Assembly (NCBI RefSeq): GCF_014650875.1
Contig: NZ_BMVU01000050.1
Coordinates: forward strand, 1-47,395
Length of the DNA stretch: 47,395 bases
From: Streptomyces minutiscleroticus
GTDB lineage: Bacteria; Actinomycetota; Actinomycetes; Streptomycetales; Streptomycetaceae
Direction: 5' to 3'
A program made the translations under genes and the position numbers. Within the stretch, counting starts at the first letter, position 1, and each line of letters starts with the position of its first letter. Shown piece by piece: positions 15,079 to 23,379 of this stretch. The notes beneath the pieces are model-generated. The model ran no database searches, was not told the DNA's origin, and saw nothing but the letters and a program-made list of their open reading frames with translations.

Positions 15079-16476
15079 GTGTCCCACCAGCAGCCGCGCC
15101 GCGACCGGTTCAGACCGGAACCCCTGCCCGGGATGCGCGACGGAGGCGGATCCGGCCGGATCGTGCGGTGGCTCGGCGGGTTCGGCTGCGTGGCCGCCGG
15201 ATACGCGGTCTTCCAGTCGCTCCTCGGCGTCCTGCCGCCGGGCCTCGACGGCGAGAGCGCGCGCTACGCCGTGGCGGTGGTGAGCGGTCTCGGCACCGCC
15301 GCCGCGGCCTGGCTGTCGGCGGCTCTGCTGCGGGCCCGCGCCGCCGACCCCGCCCGGACGCCCGGCCCGTTCACCGCGCGGCGGGCCGGCACCGCGCCGG
15401 CCGCGCCCGCCCCCGGGCCGCTCCCCCGGCTGTGCGCGTCCGCGTACGAGACGCTGGTCGAGCAGGTCCGCGTCGTCGACGACCCGGACCGCGGCCGGCT
15501 CACCGGCTGGCCGCACTCGCTGGGCGAGCAGGAGCACGGCCGGCCGACCTCGGTCGGCACGGCGTACGGCCTGCACACCCTCCTCGACCTCGGGACGCCC
15601 GACGGGCGGCTGGGCACCGGCGAGCTGGTGCGGACGCTGTGGAACCTCCAACTGCCCGACGGCGGCTGGTCGGCCCGCTCGCAGGGGGCGGCGGCCCGTC
15701 CCGAGGTGACCGCGCTGGTGCTGGGCGCGCTGGCCCGGGCGGGCGCGGACCCGATCCGCGTGGCCGCCGCGGCCGAGGCCTGCACGGCCCGCTTCACCGA
15801 CGAACTGGACCGTACGGGGCGGGAGCTGACCCACGTGGTGACGACGGTGCTGCGCGGCCTGCTGCGCGCGGCGCCCGGCTCGGAGGCCCTGCCGCGGCTG
15901 CGGGACGCGCTGGCCGCCGGGGCGATCACCGATCCGCGCCGCGGGCACCGCCGCTGCTGGGCCTACCGGCTCGCCGCGTCCCACGGCCCGCCGTCCGCGG
16001 TGCACACCGCGCAGGCCGTGCTCGCCCTGGACCGCGCGGCCCGCGTCGCGCCCGAGCCCGACGCCGTCCGCGCCGCCCGCGAGGACGGCGTCCGCTGGCT
16101 GCTGGCCTGCCCGGACACCCGGCACGACGGCTGCCTGGACCTGACCCCCGTACGCGAGGAGGTGCGCCGCCCCCGCATCGACGACCCCGCGCGCCACGAG
16201 GTGCTCAACGTGCGGCACTTCGCCGCCGCGTGGGTGCTGCGCGCCCTGCTCACGCCCGGCGCCCGCGCGGTCGCGCACGAGGACGGGCTGGAGGACGCGT
16301 GGCGGGAGCGGCTGAACGGCGCGGCGGCGGCCGTGGCCGCTGCGCAGACCGACGGCATCTGGACCTGGTCCCCCGACAACGCCGGTGAGCTGCTCCGCCG
16401 TCCCCTGTGGATGACCTATCAAGGTCTTTCGGCACTGCGTGCCCATGCCATATGGATGTACCGACCGGACGATTGA
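15079..16476 (+). CDS. membrane-anchored alpha/alpha-barrel protein (prenyltransferase/squalene-cyclase repeat-like)
   Basis: A 465-residue protein. Two hydrophobic segments near residues 20-45 and 58-80 anchor it to the membrane. The rest is helical with one clear QW-like repeat (LQLPDGGWSARS) and weaker ones (WTWSPDNAGELLRRPLWMTYQ), the signature of alpha/alpha-toroid proteins such as squalene cyclases and prenyltransferases. I do not see the DxDD motif of cyclases, so the enzyme activity is open. The GTG at 15079 is chosen because GGAGGA ends 8 bases before it; the ATG at 15052 has no ribosome site. The cupin-like gene follows after 32 bp and is probably co-transcribed. Confidence 0.72.
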   Translation: MSHQQPRRDRFRPEPLPGMRDGGGSGRIVRWLGGFGCVAAGYAVFQSLLGVLPPGLDGESARYAVAVVSGLGTAAAAWLSAALLRARAADPARTPGPFTARRAGTAPAAPAPGPLPRLCASAYETLVEQVRVVDDPDRGRLTGWPHSLGEQEHGRPTSVGTAYGLHTLLDLGTPDGRLGTGELVRTLWNLQLPDGGWSARSQGAAARPEVTALVLGALARAGADPIRVAAAAEACTARFTDELDRTGRELTHVVTTVLRGLLRAAPGSEALPRLRDALAAGAITDPRRGHRRCWAYRLAASHGPPSAVHTAQAVLALDRAARVAPEPDAVRAAREDGVRWLLACPDTRHDGCLDLTPVREEVRRPRIDDPARHEVLNVRHFAAAWVLRALLTPGARAVAHEDGLEDAWRERLNGAAAAVAAAQTDGIWTWSPDNAGELLRRPLWMTYQGLSALRAHAIWMYRPDD

Positions 16477-16508
16477 GCCCGGACGCGGGCCGGCGGGGGA
16501 GGATGCGC

Positions 16509-17231
16509 ATGGGCGGTCGGCAGGTCCTGGCGGTACGGCGGTCGCTGGCCGAGGCACTGGACGGCGAACTGCCCGAGCACGAGCGCCTGGCGGTGGCGCG
16601 CTCCCTCGTCGGCGAGCTGGGCGCCCCCGGCCGGCTCCTCGAACTGGTCGCCGACCTCGCCTCGGGGGAGGGCGACCCGGAGGCCTGCGCCCGGCTCTCG
16701 TACCGCCACGTCCTCGGCTTCGACAAGCTGCTGCTCGTCGACGCGGGCTCGCGCCACATGCTGCGCGCGCACCTGTGGCACCCCGGCGGGGGCGCGGCGG
16801 GCGGGGAGGACGTGCACAACCACCGTTCGCCGCTCGCCTCGTGCGTGGTGCGGGGGCGGCTGACGATGGAGCTGTACGCGTCCGGGGACGGCGGCGGGGC
16901 ACCGGCCGAGCGCTACCGGGAGTCCCTGGCGGGGCGGTCGGCGGACTGGCTCCTCGAACCGGCGGGCGCCGCGTCGCTGAGACTCGCCCAGGTCGCGGAG
17001 TACACGGCGGGCAGTACGTACGCCCTGCCCGCGCACACCCTGCACCGGGCCAGGACCGAGGCGCCCGGGCCGACCGTGACGCTGTTCCTGGAGACGGGCC
17101 GGGGACGGCGGCGGCACACCGACGTGTTCACGGCGGGGCCGCACCCGGAGGCGGTGCCGAAGGTGCCGCTGAGCGTGCGCGACTACCTGGCGGAACTGGC
17201 CGCGCTGGCCGAACTGCTCAGGGCGTCCTGA
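16509..17231 (+). CDS. cupin-like protein of unknown function
   Basis: A 240-residue protein. A helical N-terminus is followed by a cupin-type beta barrel (about residues 75-200) with likely metal ligands in VHNHRSP, a strand pattern SCVVRGRLTMELYA, and a late His in LPAHTLHRA. This resembles cysteine-dioxygenase-like cupins, but no substrate can be assigned. The ATG at 16509 is preferred over the one at 16503 because GGGGGAGG ends 6 bases before it. It follows the alpha/alpha-barrel gene closely and overlaps the convergent Nudix gene by 14 bp. Confidence 0.72.
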   Translation: MGGRQVLAVRRSLAEALDGELPEHERLAVARSLVGELGAPGRLLELVADLASGEGDPEACARLSYRHVLGFDKLLLVDAGSRHMLRAHLWHPGGGAAGGEDVHNHRSPLASCVVRGRLTMELYASGDGGGAPAERYRESLAGRSADWLLEPAGAASLRLAQVAEYTAGSTYALPAHTLHRARTEAPGPTVTLFLETGRGRRRHTDVFTAGPHPEAVPKVPLSVRDYLAELAALAELLRAS

Positions 17232-17676
17232 GCCGCCCCGCGCCCCGCGGTCCGGCCTCCGCGACGGCCTCCAGCGCCTGCCGCACGACGTCGAGGTTGT
17301 ACGCGTCGACGTCGACGGTGGTCAGCTCGGAGGGCCGCAGCCAGGTGAAGGTCTGGTCGGACTCGGGCAGCGTGATGTGCCGGGAGAGCGGCCTGACCAG
17401 GAAGTTGTCCTGCCGGTTCTTGGTCTCGTGCCCCTGGTAGTCGCTCACGAAGGACGACTCGCCGACCTTGCGGACGACCTCGCCCAGCAGGCCCGTCTCC
17501 TCCTTGAGCTCCCGCAGCACGCCGTCCTCGGGGCTCTCGCCGGGCTCCAGCTTGCCGCAGGGGACGCCCCAGACACGGGGCAGGAACCGCTCCTTCTCGC
17601 TGCGCCGCACCAGCAGGACATGGCCTTCGTGCATCACGACGGCGGCCGCCAGTCGCTTGTCGCCGGGGTGCTCCAT
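17218..17676 (-). CDS. Nudix hydrolase
   Basis: A 152-residue enzyme hydrolysing nucleoside-diphosphate-X type compounds. The Nudix box is complete: GKLEPGESPEDGVLRELKEE followed by TG, with the metal-binding REXXEE core. The N-terminus MEHPGDKRLAAAVVMHEGHV matches the MutT-like subgroup. GAGGAAG precedes the ATG at 17676 by about 5 bases. The substrate is not predictable from this. Its 3' end overlaps the cupin-like gene on the opposite strand. The 445-bp gap to the next gene (17677-18121) holds hairpins but no gene I can support. Confidence 0.92.
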   Translation of the reverse strand: MEHPGDKRLAAAVVMHEGHVLLVRRSEKERFLPRVWGVPCGKLEPGESPEDGVLRELKEETGLLGEVVRKVGESSFVSDYQGHETKNRQDNFLVRPLSRHITLPESDQTFTWLRPSELTTVDVDAYNLDVVRQALEAVAEAGPRGAGRLRTP

Positions 17677-17852
17677 GTCGCTTCCTCGGTCCCTCGCCTG
17701 TCGGGCTCCACCACGGGTTCGCGTACCCGTGAAGGGTCAACGGTATCGTGGGCGGCCGTCCGGCGGCCCCTTTCCGGCCATGATCGGTCGCACGCCCGTA
17801 CGGCACGTGCGTCCCGGGGACCTGCGTCCGGGACCCCGTCCCGTGCGAGGAC

Positions 17853-17920
17853 CTGGGGCGCCCCGGTTCCGGTCGGGACGCCCCAGGCGTCTGTCGCACC
17901 CGCCCCCGCGGGAGGCGGGT
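17853..17920 (-). terminator. tandem hairpins downstream of the GH43 gene
   Basis: CTGGGGCG (17853-17860) pairs exactly with 17879-17886, with further inner pairing. ACCCGCC (17898-17904) pairs with GGCGGGT (17914-17920) around a self-complementary CCCGCGGG. They lie about 200 bp past the stop of the minus-strand GH43 gene. They are terminator candidates but some distance away. Confidence 0.4.
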
Positions 17921-18121
17921 ACCGCGGAGCCGGTCCGTCGCGCACCGGCTCCGCTCACGCGCTCGCTCCGCGGGCAGAGGTGTGAGTGTTGTCCCGCTCC
18001 TCCCCGAAGAGATAGGGCTTCTTTGAGCCCTCGGCACCGGGGACCCGGCCGGGGGCCCGGTCCCGGCCGCCGGGCCGACGGGCGGCACGCCGCGCCCGGG
18101 CGCCTGCCGGGCCCGGCCGGG

Positions 18122-19531
18122 TCAGGCGGCGCGGGTCCACTGCTGGTTGGTGCCGCCGTTGCAGGCGTGGGTGATGAGCGCCGCGGAGTCGGCGGCCGAG
18201 CCGCCGCTGACGTCCAGGCACTCGCCGGTCGCCCGGGACCTGAGCAGGACGTACCCGCCGGACGCGGTGACGCTCCACTGCTGGGCGGTGGCCGTGGAGC
18301 ACGGCTCCTGGGTGACGCCTGCGGCCTGCTCGGTCAGGCAGAAGGAGCTGTGCCGGGCCATCAGCCGGACGTACCCGCCGCCCGCGTCCTGGAACCAGAA
18401 CCGCTGGTTGCCGCCGCCGTTGCAGGTGTACTGCTTCAGCGCGGCGCCCGCGAGCTGCGACTGGCCCGGGACGTCGGCGCACTTGCCGCTGTGCCGGGCG
18501 GCCAGCGTCTCGTAGGGGCCGCCGCGCCCCGTGACCGTGCCGGCGGCGGTGTCCACGACGGTCTCCGGGTACCAGGACATCGACAGCGTGGTGGCGCTCG
18601 GGAAGGACAGCGGCAGCCAGACGTGGCGCGAGTCGTTCACCGTGCCGCCGAAGGAGTTGCCCCACCGGTCGCCCAGGTAGAGGTAGGAGGTGCCGGAGGT
18701 GCCCTGCACGGGCAGCACGTACGCGGTCTGCGAGCCGTAGGCGGTGGAGTCGCCGACGTTCGCCATGGCGGTCCAGGGCCCGGCGGGGCTGGTGGCGGTG
18801 GCGTACTGCTGCTGGTTGGGGCTCCAGCCGGTCGCGCCCGACGTCAGCATGAAGTACACGCCGTTGCGCTTGAACAGCGCGGGCGCCTCGCGGTGGCCGC
18901 CCGGCCAGGGGTTGGCGACGAGGCTCGCGATGCCGGTGTAATCGGCGGTGAGCCGGTAGATGTGCAGGTCGTAGTTCTCGCGGGCGGCTGAGACCATGTA
19001 GCCGGTGCCGTCGGTGTCCGTGAAGACCGTGATGTCGCGGGACATGTGCTGCCCCAGCGGGCGGAAGCTGCCCCGCCAGATGTAGTTCCCGTCGACGGTG
19101 TCGGACACGGCGACGGCGGCGCGCGCCTCGCCGTAGTCCGTGCCGTTCTCCTTGTGCATCCACATCACGAACTTGCCGGTGGCCGCGTTGTACATGACCT
19201 TCGGCCGCTCGATGCCGGCGCTCGCCAGCTCGGCGGCGCCGGACTGCGTCAGGACGTGGTTGCGGAACTCCCAGTTCTTCAGGTCGGTGGAGCGGTAGGC
19301 GTCGACGTACCGGAAGGTGTTGTCGGCGTTGCGGTGCTCGCCGAACCAGTAGTAGTACGCGCCGACCTTGAGGACGCCGCCGCCGTGGGCGCGCACGGGC
19401 GCGCCGGACACGTCCGTGAACTGCGTGCCGCTGACCACGGCCTGCGGGGCGGCCTGCGCGGGGCCGGCGCCCGCGAGGGCCCCGGCGACGGCGAGGCAGA
19501 GGGCGAGGAGCACCGCGTGCGCGCGTCTCAT
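18122..19531 (-). CDS. secreted GH43 galactanase-like glycosidase with ricin-type carbohydrate-binding domain
   Basis: A 469-residue secreted enzyme. A Sec signal peptide (MRRAHAVLLALCLAVAGALA, cleavage after AQA) is followed by a GH43 five-blade propeller (about residues 30-320). Its start APVRAHGGGVLKVGAYYYWF fits subfamily 24 exo-beta-1,3-galactanases, and SRDITVFTDTDG and HREAPALFKRNGVYF are conserved strands. A ricin/CBM13 beta-trefoil follows (about 330-469), with repeated Q-x-W triads (QRFWF, QQWSV, QQWTR) and paired Cys. It probably trims arabinogalactan side chains outside the cell. The start ATG has GGGGGC upstream. The intergenic region upstream (19532-19829) shows no gene. Confidence 0.9.
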   Translation of the reverse strand: MRRAHAVLLALCLAVAGALAGAGPAQAAPQAVVSGTQFTDVSGAPVRAHGGGVLKVGAYYYWFGEHRNADNTFRYVDAYRSTDLKNWEFRNHVLTQSGAAELASAGIERPKVMYNAATGKFVMWMHKENGTDYGEARAAVAVSDTVDGNYIWRGSFRPLGQHMSRDITVFTDTDGTGYMVSAARENYDLHIYRLTADYTGIASLVANPWPGGHREAPALFKRNGVYFMLTSGATGWSPNQQQYATATSPAGPWTAMANVGDSTAYGSQTAYVLPVQGTSGTSYLYLGDRWGNSFGGTVNDSRHVWLPLSFPSATTLSMSWYPETVVDTAAGTVTGRGGPYETLAARHSGKCADVPGQSQLAGAALKQYTCNGGGNQRFWFQDAGGGYVRLMARHSSFCLTEQAAGVTQEPCSTATAQQWSVTASGGYVLLRSRATGECLDVSGGSAADSAALITHACNGGTNQQWTRAA

Positions 19532-19829
19532 CGCGTGCCCCCGCCGCCGGAACGGACCGGTCCGCCGGGACCGGAGTGGTCGGGCAGGTCGTGTGCGCGG
19601 CTCATGCGGGACTGCCTCTCCGGGGTGGGGGGACGGCACGGCGCGTCCGTCGTTCGAGATCCCGTATGCGATCTGCCCTGCCGAACGGCGAGAACGGCGG
19701 TAACCGTAAAGCCGTGCCGAGAACGAGGTCAACGGGTCGGGAGGGACCGAAAGTTGCGAAGCCGGCACCCTGCGCCAGGAGGTGCGGTGCGGACGCGGGG
19801 CCCGGACACGCGGACGGGCGGGCGGGCCG

Positions 19830-20042
19830 GAGCACGGCAGCCTCGGCGCCCGGGTCCGCGCGGCCCGCCTCGTTCCGTACCAGGCGGTGATCGGCGCGCG
19901 GGAGGCCGCGGCGGACCGGGGCGCCCTGCGCCTGCGCGGCGGCCGCCGCCTCGGTCCGCTCCCCGCCGCCGACGTCCTCGCCCGCGTCCGCGGCCTCGTG
20001 GCCTCCCACGGCCCGGACCTGTGGGACGCGGAGGCCGGCCGG
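19830..20042 (+). pseudogene. C-terminal remnant of a threonyl-tRNA synthetase-like gene
   Basis: The plus-strand frame reads about 70 residues, including ARLVPYQAVIGAREAA and GRRLGPLPAADVLARVRGLV, that look like the anticodon-binding C-terminal domain of ThrRS (families read roughly VPY..VIG.REA......LR....LG.LP...). Codon use is normal for the genome, with G/C in nearly every third position. The catalytic core is absent upstream, no start is evident, and the frame runs into the palindromic element at 20108. I read it as a decayed paralogue. The identification is by eye. Confidence 0.45.
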
Positions 20043-20107
20043 TCCCTTTCGGAGGGCTGCCCTCGGAGGGCTCCCCTCGGACAGGTCCTCCCCGGTCGGG
20101 GTCGACC

Positions 20108-20271
20108 AGTGCCGTGACCGGAAAGGTTTGCCATGGGCTCGCGGCGTCCGGTGCGGTGCATCGCAAGGCGGAGGACCACCCTCGTACCGGGCGTACCCGG
20201 GTGGCTCCGACAACGCGGCGAAGTGCCGTGCCGGGCGTCGTGAGCCGGTGAACCTTTCCGGTCACGGCACT
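20108..20271. mobile_element. MITE-like palindromic element, copy 1
   Basis: About 164 bp bounded by a perfect 21-bp inverted repeat (20108-20128 and 20251-20271, core GTGCCGTGACCGGAAAGG). The interior is also imperfectly self-complementary (GGCTCGCGGCGTCCGG against CCGGGCGTCGTGAGCC, and CCACCC against GGGTGG), so the whole folds into one long hairpin. No coding capacity. A second copy in the same orientation lies at 24531-24730. Non-autonomous mobility is inferred from the structure and the copies; I see no clean target duplication. Confidence 0.8.
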
Positions 20272-20283
20272 AGCGTCGGGGGC

Positions 20284-21234
20284 ATGAGCACCGCCTCCGG
20301 CCGCGCGGCCCCCACGACCTCCCCCGTCCCGCTCGCCGAGGCCCTCGCCGCGGGCCCGGTGGTCCTGGACGGCGGGCTGTCCAACCAGCTGGAGGCGGCC
20401 GGGCACGACCTCGGCGACGGCCTGTGGTCGGCGCGGCTGCTGGCCGAGCGGCCGGAGGCGGTCGCCGAGGCGCACCTCGCCTACTACCGGGCGGGCGCCC
20501 GCGTGGCGATCACGTCGAGCTACCAGGCGACCTTCGAGGGGTTCGGGGCGCGCGGCGTCCCGCGCGGGCGGGTGACCGAGCTGCTGGGACTGAGCGTCGC
20601 GCTCGCCCGCGGGGCCGCCCGCCGTGCCGAGTCGGGCGGCGCGGCCGGCCCGCTGTGGGTGGCCGCCTCGGCCGGGCCCTACGGGGCGATGCTCGCGGAC
20701 GGCTCGGAGTACCGGGGCCGGTACGGCCTGACCGTCGGCGAGCTGGAGCGCTTCCACCGGCCCCGTCTGGAGGTCCTGGCCGCGGCCGGGCCCGACGTGC
20801 TCGCGCTGGAGACCGTGCCCGACGCCGACGAGGCCGCGGCGCTGCTGCGCGCGGTGCGCGGACTCGGGGTGCCGGCCTGGCTGTCGTACAGCGTCGCCGG
20901 GGACCGCACCCGTGCGGGCCAGCCGCTGGAGGAGGCCTTCGCGCTCGCCGCCGGTGCCGACGAGGTGATCGCCGTCGGGGTGAACTGCTGCGCGCCCGAG
21001 GACGTGACGCCCGCGGTGGAGACGGCCGCGCGCGTGACGGGCAGGCCCGTCGTGGTCTACCCGAACAGCGGCGAGCGGTGGGACGCGCGGGCGCGCGCGT
21101 GGCGGGGGCGGTCCACGTTCGCACCGGAACGGGTCACCGAGTGGGTCCGTGCGGGCGCCCGCCTGATCGGCGGCTGCTGCCGGGTGGGCCCCGCCACGGT
21201 CGCGGGGATCGCGGAGACGCTGCGGACGGCGTGA
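20284..21234 (+). CDS. mmuM: homocysteine S-methyltransferase
   Basis: A 316-residue zinc enzyme that methylates homocysteine to methionine, typically using S-methylmethionine or SAM. It begins with the family hallmark VVLDGGLSNQLEAAGHDL. The zinc ligands are the Cys in GVNCCAPEDV and the pair in LIGGCCRVGP. ITSSYQATFEGF and ETVPDADEA are conserved barrel elements. Length is normal for MmuM. The ATG lies only 12 bp after the edge of MITE-like copy 1 and has just GGGGGC upstream, so its promoter and ribosome site are either within the element or very compact. It is convergent with the esterase gene 50 bp downstream. Confidence 0.93.
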   Translation: MSTASGRAAPTTSPVPLAEALAAGPVVLDGGLSNQLEAAGHDLGDGLWSARLLAERPEAVAEAHLAYYRAGARVAITSSYQATFEGFGARGVPRGRVTELLGLSVALARGAARRAESGGAAGPLWVAASAGPYGAMLADGSEYRGRYGLTVGELERFHRPRLEVLAAAGPDVLALETVPDADEAAALLRAVRGLGVPAWLSYSVAGDRTRAGQPLEEAFALAAGADEVIAVGVNCCAPEDVTPAVETAARVTGRPVVVYPNSGERWDARARAWRGRSTFAPERVTEWVRAGARLIGGCCRVGPATVAGIAETLRTA

Positions 21235-21284
21235 TCCGCCGCGGCCGCCCGCCCGCGCGCCGGGCCCGCCGGGCGGGGCCGCCA

Positions 21285-22925
21285 TCAGGGCCGACGGGCA
21301 CCGGCGGAGCGGCGGAAGCGCGCCGCGACCGACCGCCGCGCCGTACCGCGTGGGGACGGACCGGGTCGGGGACGCGCCGCGGGTGCGGACACCGCAGAGC
21401 CGGACCCCCTTTCCCAGAGCGCCAGTTGGCGGTCGCGCGGGCCGTACGCGACGACCGGCTCCCCGGCGGCCGCACATGCGTCACCGCCCGCCTCCGTACG
21501 CGGTTCCGCTCCCGCGCCGGCGCCGAAGACCCGTACCGGGTGCGCGGCGTCCCAGGCCGGCCAGCCGGGGTCCCCACCGCAGGCGAAGCGCACCCACGCC
21601 CCGTGCACGGCGTCGGCGAGTTCCTGCGGCGCGCCGGGGCCGGCGAGCCGGGCGGCGTCCGGCTCGCCCAGGGTGTCGAAGACGAAGCCCAGCTCCAGGG
21701 CGTGGCAGGCGCCGAGCCCGGGGAGGTTCGAGGGCCAGGCGAACTCGTAGACGTACGAGGGCGCGGCGGCGCCGTCGCGGGCGTCGGCGAGGCGGTGCAG
21801 CGGCGCCCGCAGCAGATGATCGGTGATCATGTCGCCGACCAGGTCGGCGGCGCCCGCGCCCGGACGGGCCGCGCGGTAGCCGCGGGGCACGGCGGGACCG
21901 CAGCGGCAGCGGGCCCGGGCCCCGGCCAGGGCGAGGGGGCCGAGCCGGTCGAGGCGTTCGGCGAGCCCCGTGGGCGCCAGCCACAGCCGGTGCTCGTCGC
22001 GGGTCCAGCCCAGCAGCAGTTCCACGTCCCGGGCCGCACCCTCCTCCACCAGCGCGCGCAGCGGGTCGCGCGGCACCACGTCGCCGTCCACGACGACACC
22101 GAAGGCGGGCCCGCCCAGGAGCGGGCCCGCGCGGCGGCCCACCGCGGCCTGGGCGGCGGCGAGGCGCCGCCGGTCGACGGCGGCGAACGCGGCGGCGGTG
22201 GCCGGGACCCGCAGCCGGGCCGCCGTCCTGCGCACCATCCGCCGCACCCTGTCCCGGTCGGTGGCCTCGGGCGCCCCGCTCTGCAGCACCGCCCGCCGGA
22301 ACAGCCCCCCGGCGCGCGGGCTCGCGAGCAGCGCGCCGATGCTGATGGCGCCCGCGGACTCGCCGAAGACCGTCACCCGGTCCGGGTCGCCGCCGAACGC
22401 GCCGACCGCCTCGCGCACCCACTCCAGGGCGGCGATCTGGTCCCGCAGCCCCGCGTTGGCGGGCGCGTCCGGGAAGAGGCCCCAGCCCTCGACGCCCAGG
22501 CGGTAGTTGAGGGACACGAGCACCACGCCGTCGCGCGCGAAGGCGCGGCCGTCGTAGACGGGCAGGGCCGAGGAGCCGCGGGTGAGCGCGCCGCCGTGGA
22601 TCCACACCATGACCGGCAGGCGGGCGGCGGGGTCCGGCTCGGGCGTCCACACGTTGAGGTTCAGGCAGTCGTCGCCGGGCACCACCGGGTCGGCCAGCAG
22701 CCGGGCGAACCGCGCGGAGTACGGCGGCTTCGGCGGGGTCGGGCCGAAGGAACCGGCGTCGCGCACGCCGTCCCAGGGCTCGGGCGGCACGGGCGGCATG
22801 AAGCGGCGGGGGCCGAAGGGCGGGGCGGCGTAGGGGACGCCGCGGAAGACGGCGACCCCGTCCTCGTAGCGGCCGCGCACCGCTCCGTACGGGGTGGTGA
22901 CGACGGGATCCGGTCTCTCGGCCAT
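21285..22925 (-). CDS. type B carboxylesterase
   Basis: A 546-residue alpha/beta-hydrolase. Conserved blocks appear in order: FRGVPYAAPPFGPRRF near residue 27, the EDCLNLNVW-type block (DDCLNLNVWTPE), the oxyanion hole VWIHGGAL, the nucleophile elbow VTVFGESAGA, and the catalytic His in GACHALELGFVFDT. No signal peptide is seen, so it is probably cytoplasmic. The last 45 residues are a basic low-complexity tail. GGAGGAG lies 8 bases before the ATG at 22925. The substrate is unknown (carboxylic esters, possibly p-nitrobenzyl esterase-like). The upstream region 22926-23379 is shared with the divergent LacI regulator, which may control it. Confidence 0.9.
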   Translation of the reverse strand: MAERPDPVVTTPYGAVRGRYEDGVAVFRGVPYAAPPFGPRRFMPPVPPEPWDGVRDAGSFGPTPPKPPYSARFARLLADPVVPGDDCLNLNVWTPEPDPAARLPVMVWIHGGALTRGSSALPVYDGRAFARDGVVLVSLNYRLGVEGWGLFPDAPANAGLRDQIAALEWVREAVGAFGGDPDRVTVFGESAGAISIGALLASPRAGGLFRRAVLQSGAPEATDRDRVRRMVRRTAARLRVPATAAAFAAVDRRRLAAAQAAVGRRAGPLLGGPAFGVVVDGDVVPRDPLRALVEEGAARDVELLLGWTRDEHRLWLAPTGLAERLDRLGPLALAGARARCRCGPAVPRGYRAARPGAGAADLVGDMITDHLLRAPLHRLADARDGAAAPSYVYEFAWPSNLPGLGACHALELGFVFDTLGEPDAARLAGPGAPQELADAVHGAWVRFACGGDPGWPAWDAAHPVRVFGAGAGAEPRTEAGGDACAAAGEPVVAYGPRDRQLALWERGSGSAVSAPAARPRPGPSPRGTARRSVAARFRRSAGARRP

Positions 22926-23252
22926 ACGTGCCTCTCCTCCCTGCCGCGGACGGCGGTGCCCGCGCCCTCGCCGGCGCACCGCACCGCGTCGCACCGCGGC
23001 GCGCCGTGCGACGGGGCACGACGGGTCCCCGGCCGTCCGGGGGCCCGGCCCGGTACCCAGTGGATCATGACTGCGCGGCCGGCTCACCGCCGCAGCGCCG
23101 CCCGGGCGCCGCGACGGCACCGCGACGGACGCGGCCGGGCACGCGGCCGGACCGCCACGGGAGCGCCGCCGGGCGCACGCCGCCCCCTCCTCCCGCCGGG
23201 CCCCGGCCGTCCCTGGGGTCCCGGCGGCGCGCTCCGCGCTCTTCCGTGCCGC

Positions 23253-23298
23253 GTCGGCCCGGCCGTACTGTATGGGACGACCGGAGGAAGCGCTTTCT
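23253..23298 (+). promoter_or_regulatory. putative promoter with LacI-type operator upstream of the regulator
   Basis: The near-palindrome GGAAGCGCTTTC (23286-23297) has the central CG and flanks of LacI-family operators. Just upstream is a plausible promoter: TTCCGT (about 23245-23250) and TACTGT (about 23269-23274), 18 bp apart. An operator directly after the -10 fits autorepression of the lacI-like gene starting at 23380, and it may also serve the divergent esterase. The remainder of 22926-23379 has no gene. Confidence 0.4.
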
Positions 23299-23379
23299 AC
23301 ACGGTCGTACCGCCGCCGTACGACCACGGCCGTTCCGCCGTTGTGCAGGCCCGCGGGACGGGGCCGGAGAGGTGGGCTC

